Positions 6,507 through 10,830 of a stretch of 10,830 nucleotides of DNA are shown here, one piece after another. Both the position numbers and the translations under genes were made by a program. Position 1 is the first letter of the stretch; each line of letters opens with the position of its first letter. Source of the DNA: Clostridiales bacterium (lineage in GTDB: Bacteria > Bacillota > Clostridia > Christensenellales > Aristaeellaceae); contig JAAZBR010000354.1 in the NCBI GenBank assembly GCA_012513735.1, positions 1-10,830 of the forward strand, read 5' to 3'. A model generated the notes under the pieces. That model had not been told where the DNA came from, made no database searches, and saw nothing but the letters and a program-made list of their open reading frames with translations.

Positions 6507-8555
6507 CAACGATTGAGTGAACTGGTCATCAAACGCCGCAAGGCCGTGTTGATTCTCGCCGTTATATTGTGTGTCCTCAGTGTATATGCCATGCGATATG
6601 TCAAGGTGAACTATGACATTGCCAGCTATTTACCGGAGTCCGCCCCTTCCACAAAGGCGCTGAAGCTGCTGGATGAAGGGTTGCCCAATCTGCAGGTCTA
6701 TGTGCCGGACGTCAGCCCCCAGCAGGCGCTGCAGGCGAAGGAAACGCTGAAGCAGTTGCCCGGCGTCAAGCAGGTCATGTGGCTGGACGATGTAACCGAC
6801 CTGCGCGGCATTCCCTTTGAGTCGCTGCCTGAGAAACAGGTGGCGCCCTACTATGCCAAGGGCAGCGCTCTTTTCCAGGTGACAGCGGATATGGAACGAA
6901 GTGTCCAGGTGCTGCAAGGTGTGCGGTCCGCACTGCCCAATTCCCTGACCAAGGGGGAGGCGGCCAACCAGGCCCAGGTGCAGTCAGTGTCCATGGGAGA
7001 GATCAGCAACATCATGCTCTATGTGCTGCCGCTGCTGCTGATCATTCTGTTGCTCAGCACCAAGCACTGGATTGAGCCGCTGCTGTTCCTGCTGGCCATT
7101 GGCGTAGCCATTTTACTGAACGAAGGCACGAACATCATTTTGGGACAGGTTTCCTTTGTCACCCAGGCGTGCTCTGCCGTACTGCAGTTGGCGGTATCCA
7201 TTGACTATGCAGTGTTCCTGCTGCACAGGTTTGCGGAGTTCCGCGAGGAAGGTATGGACGCGCCCACCGCCATGAAGCACGCTATGCAGATGGCGGCCAG
7301 CGCGATCGCTGCCAGCGCCATGACCACGGTATTTGGCTTTCTGGCCCTGTTGGCCATGCGCTATGGCATGGGGCGGGACATGGGTCTGGTGCTTGCCAAG
7401 GGTGTGCTGCTGAGCTATATCAGCGTCATGGTGGTGTTGCCGGCCGCAGCCATCACCTTCAGCAAGCTGATTACGCGCACAGCTCACCGCAGCCTGATAC
7501 CTTCGTTCAAGCGGTTTGGTAGGTTGGTGGTGCGCTACGGGGTGCCCCTGGCTGCTATCATGCTGGTGCTGCTGGTCCCCGCCTATATGGGGCAAAAGAA
7601 CAATGAGTTTTTGTATGGCTCCTCCGGTATGCATGGCGCCACTTCCCCGGTCACCCTGGAGGCAGAGCAGATCAACGAGGTGTTTGGCCGCAACCAGTCG
7701 ATTCTGGCCATGGTACCCGAGGGTCAGCCTGCTCGCACAGCCCAGGTATCCAATCAGCTCAAGGCGTTGCCCTATGTGCGAAGTGTTGTCTCCTATGCCG
7801 AAACCGTGGGTGTGCAGATTCCACCCATGGTGTTGCCTGATTCCGCGCGCAGCATGCTGAATACCAAGGGATATGACCTGATCATCCTGACAACAGACCT
7901 GGCGCCGGAGGGAGAGCGTAGCTTTGCTGCGGTCACTAAAATGCGAGGTATTCTGGATACGGCGTATCCCGGGCAGACGCACCTGCTGGGTGAAAGCGTG
8001 GTGAACTACGACCTGAAGGATACCATCACTGCTGATAACCTGCCGGTGCTGCTGATCGGGCTGGCGGCCATTGGCCTGGTGCTGCTGATTACCTTCCGCA
8101 ACCTGACCATTCCGTTGATCCTGCTGATCATCATTGAAGGCAGCATCTGGCTGAACATGGCCATCCCGTATTTCCTGGGCAATCCCATGAACTATATCGG
8201 CTATCAGATCGTCAGTTCCGTTCAACTGGGCGCCACGGTGGACTATGGCATTTTGTTGAGCCAGCGCTACATGGAGGCGCGGCAGACCATGGACAAGCGA
8301 CAGGCGGCCGTTTGGGCGCTGAGTAAGTCCACCGGCTCCATTCTGCCTCCTATGCTGATTTTGACCCTGGCCGGGTATACGCTGTACTTTGTGGTGGTGT
8401 CCAACGGCGTTATCAGTCAGATGGGGGAGATTATCGGCCGGGGTGCTGCGGTATCCGGCTTTATGGTGCTGACGGTATTGCCTACAGTGCTGATATGGTG
8501 CGACAAACTGATTATGAAAACACAATTTGGCAAACAGGAGGCAGTGAAGGAATGA
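6498..8555 (+). CDS. MMPL/RND-family transporter
   Basis: 685 aa (683 if TTG at 6504 is used). The fold is a duplicated RND unit: membrane segment 1 (about 16-33), a short extracytoplasmic porter region (35-168), segments 2-6 (170-322), segment 7 (347-364), a second porter region (365-513) and segments 8-12 (514-667). The paired Asp-Tyr motifs that carry the proton relay in MmpL-type proteins are present: SIDYAVFLLHR (234-244) and TVDYGILLSQR (580-590). This points to a proton-driven exporter of a hydrophobic or envelope-linked compound, comparable with YdfJ/MmpL proteins; substrate unknown. Porter regions are small compared with tripartite Gram-negative pumps, as in other Gram-positive members. 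Divergent from the TetR-type gene and overlapping the next gene by ATGA, so the two products are probably made together. Confidence 0.93.
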   Translation: MFLQRLSELVIKRRKAVLILAVILCVLSVYAMRYVKVNYDIASYLPESAPSTKALKLLDEGLPNLQVYVPDVSPQQALQAKETLKQLPGVKQVMWLDDVTDLRGIPFESLPEKQVAPYYAKGSALFQVTADMERSVQVLQGVRSALPNSLTKGEAANQAQVQSVSMGEISNIMLYVLPLLLIILLLSTKHWIEPLLFLLAIGVAILLNEGTNIILGQVSFVTQACSAVLQLAVSIDYAVFLLHRFAEFREEGMDAPTAMKHAMQMAASAIAASAMTTVFGFLALLAMRYGMGRDMGLVLAKGVLLSYISVMVVLPAAAITFSKLITRTAHRSLIPSFKRFGRLVVRYGVPLAAIMLVLLVPAYMGQKNNEFLYGSSGMHGATSPVTLEAEQINEVFGRNQSILAMVPEGQPARTAQVSNQLKALPYVRSVVSYAETVGVQIPPMVLPDSARSMLNTKGYDLIILTTDLAPEGERSFAAVTKMRGILDTAYPGQTHLLGESVVNYDLKDTITADNLPVLLIGLAAIGLVLLITFRNLTIPLILLIIIEGSIWLNMAIPYFLGNPMNYIGYQIVSSVQLGATVDYGILLSQRYMEARQTMDKRQAAVWALSKSTGSILPPMLILTLAGYTLYFVVVSNGVISQMGEIIGRGAAVSGFMVLTVLPTVLIWCDKLIMKTQFGKQEAVKE

Positions 8556-9472
8556 AGAGATTTGCAGCAGCTTTCGTCGCACTCATGCTGTGCGTTGGAG
8601 TGGTATCATCCCTGGCGGAGGTCAAGAAAACCGAGATTGTCTACGCCGCCCTGACTGCGGAAGGCAAACTGAAAAGCATCGCCATTGTCAATGGCTTTGA
8701 GGCGGATGCGGCCCAGCAGGTGACGGACTACGGCGCGTATTCCAGCGTGACCAATCTGAGCGGCGTGGAGATTATCCCCCTGAAGGAGGGGACGGTTGAG
8801 CTGTCCCTGCCGGCGGGGCGCTTCTATTACCAGGGTGATCCCGCCCAGCCCGCGCTTCCATGGGACATTGCAATCAGCTATCGACTGGACGAGGCTGACA
8901 TCGCGCCGCAGGCTTTGTCCGGCGCGCAGGGCAAACTGGAGGCAACCATTGATGTCAAGGTGAATCAGGCGTTGGCGACCTATGCGGCAGGCAGCACGCT
9001 GCAGGTCAGCGTCACCCTGGATGGCGAACGCTGCATGCAGGTACAGGCGTCCAAAGGTACCATCGCCTCTGCGGGCGGCAACCTGGCTGTTACCTTTGTG
9101 CTGTTGCCGGGGCAGGAGGCAACCTTTGATTTCAGTGCCCAGGTCAATGATTTTGCCATGCAGGGTATACAGTTTGCCGGCATCCGCATGACGACTGACG
9201 GGCAGCAATACAAGAAAATGGTGGAGAACGTGATGCAGGGAAATCCCATGGTGCAGGCCATTGGCCCCATGATGGACAACTTCATCAGCGAGATGAACGG
9301 AACACCCCCCGTTTCCTTCGCCGATGCACGCAACGGGCAGGTGGAGCGCCTGCAGTTTGTGCTGATGACCGAGGAAATCCTCCCGCTCAAGCCCCTGGTT
9401 ACCGAAGCCCCCGTGGCCGAGGAAAAGGAGGACACCGTTATCAGCCGATTCCTCGCCCTCTTCGGACGCTGA
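8552..9472 (+). CDS. Secreted protein paired with the MMPL transporter (function unknown)
   Basis: 306 aa. Residues 1-22 are a signal peptide (SSLA before EVKK). The mature start, VKKTEIVYAALTAEGKLKSI (24-43), resembles the opening I recall from Clostridia proteins encoded beside MMPL transporters, in which a VY.L...G.....VN pattern leads into a DYG-YSSV-NL segment (59-69 here). The remainder is predicted mostly beta, with a conserved-looking FYYQGDP (91-97). Residues 287-295 are acidic, and the protein ends in ISRFLALFGR without a membrane segment. LMLC (11-14) is not a proper lipobox, so a lipoprotein is unlikely. AGGAGG lies 10 bases before the ATG, and the ATGA overlap with the transporter gene implies coupled translation. 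I infer an extracytoplasmic accessory or adaptor role. No enzymatic motif is visible. Confidence 0.85.
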   Translation: MKRFAAAFVALMLCVGVVSSLAEVKKTEIVYAALTAEGKLKSIAIVNGFEADAAQQVTDYGAYSSVTNLSGVEIIPLKEGTVELSLPAGRFYYQGDPAQPALPWDIAISYRLDEADIAPQALSGAQGKLEATIDVKVNQALATYAAGSTLQVSVTLDGERCMQVQASKGTIASAGGNLAVTFVLLPGQEATFDFSAQVNDFAMQGIQFAGIRMTTDGQQYKKMVENVMQGNPMVQAIGPMMDNFISEMNGTPPVSFADARNGQVERLQFVLMTEEILPLKPLVTEAPVAEEKEDTVISRFLALFGR

Positions 9473-9529
9473 TATCAATCTCCGGCGAAAACAGCTTTCC
9501 GGCCTCAGTGGCAGGAACCTACAAAGCAG

Positions 9530-9586
9530 GCCGCTTCCGTGCATCATTTACAGGGGATGCAAGCGGAGGCGGCTTTGTTTCGTTTT
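9530..9586 (+). terminator. Bulged-hairpin terminator of the transporter operon
   Basis: Arm 9530-9544 pairs with 9557-9573: ten pairs (one G-U), a 2-base bulge (9562-9563), then five more pairs, with a 12-base loop. The stem base is GCCGC/GCGGC. It is followed at once by TTTGTTTCGTTTT (9574-9586). It lies 58 bases after the stop at 9472, suiting an intrinsic terminator. The rest of 9473-9624 holds no gene, and I could not place a convincing promoter for the next gene there. Confidence 0.65.
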
Positions 9587-9624
9587 ATGGCCGGGCAGGA
9601 AAACTGTGCCGGGAAGGGGAGGGC

Positions 9625-10197
9625 ATGCAGGCCAAGGAGAACAGGGCGGCGTGCTTTGAGGCATTGGCCGCCGGGTGTGAACGGCAGGTATACTTCACCT
9701 GCCTTCGCATGATGGGTAACCGGCAGGATGCCGAGGATTGCGCGCAGGAGGCCATGATCAAGGCATTCCGCGCCTTTGACCGCTTCCGGGGAGACAGCCA
9801 GTTCAGCACCTGGCTGTACAGCATTGCCAGCCGCTGCTGTCTGGACGCGCTGCGCAGGCGAAAGGAACCGCTGTCGCTAGAAAGCCTGCGCGAGGCTGGA
9901 TGGGAGGCCCCCTGTGAGGAGCCTTCGCCTTACCTGCAGTTGGAAGAAGGGGAACGCAAGCGGCTGCTGGAACAGGCGCTGAAGAAGCTGTCCCATGAGC
10001 AGCGCCTGTGCGTAGTGCTTTGCGACATTCAGGGGCTGCCGTACCAGGAGGCGGCGCAAGTCATGGATTGTCCGGTGGGTACGGTGAAAAGCAGGTTGAG
10101 CCGTGCCAGACAGGAGCTACAGAACATTCTGCGGCGCGAAGGGGAACTATTTGTGCAGGACGTTCGTCCAATGGATGAAGGGAGGGAAAGCAAATGA
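9625..10197 (+). CDS. ECF-type (sigma-70 family) RNA polymerase sigma factor
   Basis: 190 aa. Region 2 (about 17-81) shows the usual NRQDAEDCAQEAMIKAF (32-48) and FSTWLYSIASRCCLDALRRR (60-79) for core binding and -10 recognition. Region 4 (about 118-168) has LSHEQRLCVVLCDIQGLPY followed by the helix-turn-helix with PVGTVKSRLSRAR (150-162) for -35 recognition. No region 3 is present, as expected for ECF factors. The linker (82-112) is acidic. The start at 9625 is supported by homology and a GGGGAGG-type site just upstream; a longer frame to 9508 would run through the terminator hairpin. The stop overlaps the next start as ATGA, pairing it with its anti-sigma factor. Target promoters cannot be named from this sequence. 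Confidence 0.93.
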   Translation: MQAKENRAACFEALAAGCERQVYFTCLRMMGNRQDAEDCAQEAMIKAFRAFDRFRGDSQFSTWLYSIASRCCLDALRRRKEPLSLESLREAGWEAPCEEPSPYLQLEEGERKRLLEQALKKLSHEQRLCVVLCDIQGLPYQEAAQVMDCPVGTVKSRLSRARQELQNILRREGELFVQDVRPMDEGRESK

Positions 10198-10830
10198 CAT
10201 GTGAGCAGTTTTCTCTCCTGATCGATCAGTACCTGGAGGGTGGGCTGGACGGAGCCCAGCGGCTGATGGTGGAAGAGCACCTGGCTGCCTGTGCTGATTG
10301 CCGTCTGCTCCATCAGATGCTGACCGACTGCCGGAGCCTGGATGAGGGAGGCGCGGTACCCGCATCCTTCTCCACCGGCTGGAGGCAGGCAATCCATCTG
10401 CAGGAGGATGAACCCGTGGACAATGGCAATGTCAACAAACCGCATCGCAAGACCGCGCCCTGGCTGCGCTGGGCCGCGCTGGCCGCATCGCTGGTACTGG
10501 TCATCGGCAGCACTTGGCTGGTTGGCAACAACCGGAATGCAGATCAGGCCAGAAACGATCAGTACAGCTATGAGGCTGCCTACCAGATGGAGGAAAGCAA
10601 GGCCGCCGCGTCTGCGATGCGGGCGCCTATTATGATGGAGGGCGCAGGCGCTGATGATACGGTCGCTGCCGATATGGCGGAAGCGCAGTGCTCCTTTGCC
10701 GGACAGGCGGAGGCCGTTCCCAGCCCACAAAAAATCATCCGCACGGTCAGCATGCAGCTTTACACAAGGGACTTTGAAAAGGACCTGGCCGCGCTGCAGC
10801 AAGCATTAAAAATACAGGGCGGCTATGTGG
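10194..10830 (+). CDS. Zinc-finger anti-sigma factor fused to a DUF4349-like domain (partial, runs off the window)
   Basis: The first 212 residues are visible and the frame is open at the window edge. Residues 1-50 form an anti-sigma zinc-binding domain with HLAACADC (29-36), the H-x3-C-x2-C motif, plus Cys3 as a likely fourth ligand. It should bind the sigma factor encoded just upstream. One membrane segment lies at about 93-111 after WLRW. An extracytoplasmic, Ala/Met-rich linker (112-175) leads to residues 178-212, IIRTVSMQLYTRDFEKDLAALQ and then IQGGYV, which match the beginning of DUF4349. The topology suggests an envelope sensor that holds the sigma factor at the membrane. The ATGA overlap and GGAGGG 7 bases before the ATG fix the start. 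The DUF4349 assignment rests on about 35 residues only. Confidence 0.85.
   Translation, partial: MTCEQFSLLIDQYLEGGLDGAQRLMVEEHLAACADCRLLHQMLTDCRSLDEGGAVPASFSTGWRQAIHLQEDEPVDNGNVNKPHRKTAPWLRWAALAASLVLVIGSTWLVGNNRNADQARNDQYSYEAAYQMEESKAAASAMRAPIMMEGAGADDTVAADMAEAQCSFAGQAEAVPSPQKIIRTVSMQLYTRDFEKDLAALQQALKIQGGYV

Noticed and set aside
7113..8582. 489-codon open frame on the minus strand opposite the MMPL gene
   Set aside because: Its translation is His/Gln-rich with no domain, and it lies exactly antisense to a well-supported transporter gene. It is a by-product of GC-rich codon use.
8585..8596. Possible lipobox (LMLC) in the secreted partner protein
   Set aside because: The residue before Cys is Leu rather than Gly, Ala or Ser, and a normal signal peptidase site follows at SSLA, so a lipoprotein is unlikely.
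9514..9541. GGAACC followed by CCGTG, resembling an ECF-type autoregulated promoter before the sigma gene
   Set aside because: The spacing between AAC and CGT is about 19 bases rather than the usual 16-17, and the second element lies in the terminator stem. Too weak to call.
8606..9547. 313-codon minus-strand open frame opposite the secreted partner gene
   Set aside because: Antisense to a gene with signal peptide and coupled start; the His-rich translation is typical of a shadow frame.
10029..10802. 257-codon minus-strand open frame opposite the sigma and anti-sigma genes
   Set aside because: The plus strand encodes clear ECF region 4 and a zinc-finger anti-sigma domain over the same bases.

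Overview
The window looks like a chromosomal segment of a GC-rich Clostridia-type member of the Bacillota (Firmicutes). Support: a DUF896/YnzC-like small protein (a Firmicutes family), strong AGGAGG-type ribosome binding sites, VanW-domain and GT2-GtrA envelope proteins, and an MMPL transporter paired with a short secreted protein. No phage, transposase, CRISPR, rRNA or tRNA was seen. Genus cannot be told from the sequence.

Left end (1-244): no gene. It holds a 156-bp imperfect palindrome (6-161) that looks like an interspersed repeat, then a hairpin (181-216) that probably ends the leftward operon.

Leftward operon (5674 down to 245): six genes on the minus strand, overlapping or a few bases apart: GT2-GtrA glycosyltransferase, phosphodiester glycosidase (NAGPA domain), a divergent Lgt-family membrane protein, a DUF896 protein, and two tandem SH3-SH3-VanW secreted proteins. 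A candidate promoter lies at 5717-5745. Almost everything encoded is membrane-bound or secreted, so this reads as a cell-envelope glycopolymer or wall-modification unit. The substrate is unknown.

Centre (5772-9472): a TetR-family repressor gene on the minus strand is divergent from an MMPL/RND transporter gene on the plus strand. The intergenic region carries two overlapping inverted repeats between the two presumed promoters, the layout expected of a local repressor. The transporter gene overlaps by 4 bases (ATGA) a gene for a secreted protein, probably its extracytoplasmic partner. A long bulged hairpin with a T-rich tail (9530-9586) appears to end this unit.

Right end (9625-10830): an ECF sigma factor overlaps by ATGA a zinc-finger anti-sigma factor. 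The latter has one membrane span and the beginning of a DUF4349-like extracytoplasmic domain; it is cut by the window edge. Whether this sigma factor controls the neighbouring envelope genes cannot be decided here.

The most unusual points are the Lgt homologue lacking several catalytic-site residues, the palindromic repeat, and the compact juxtaposition of three envelope-related units. I see no clearly unprecedented system.
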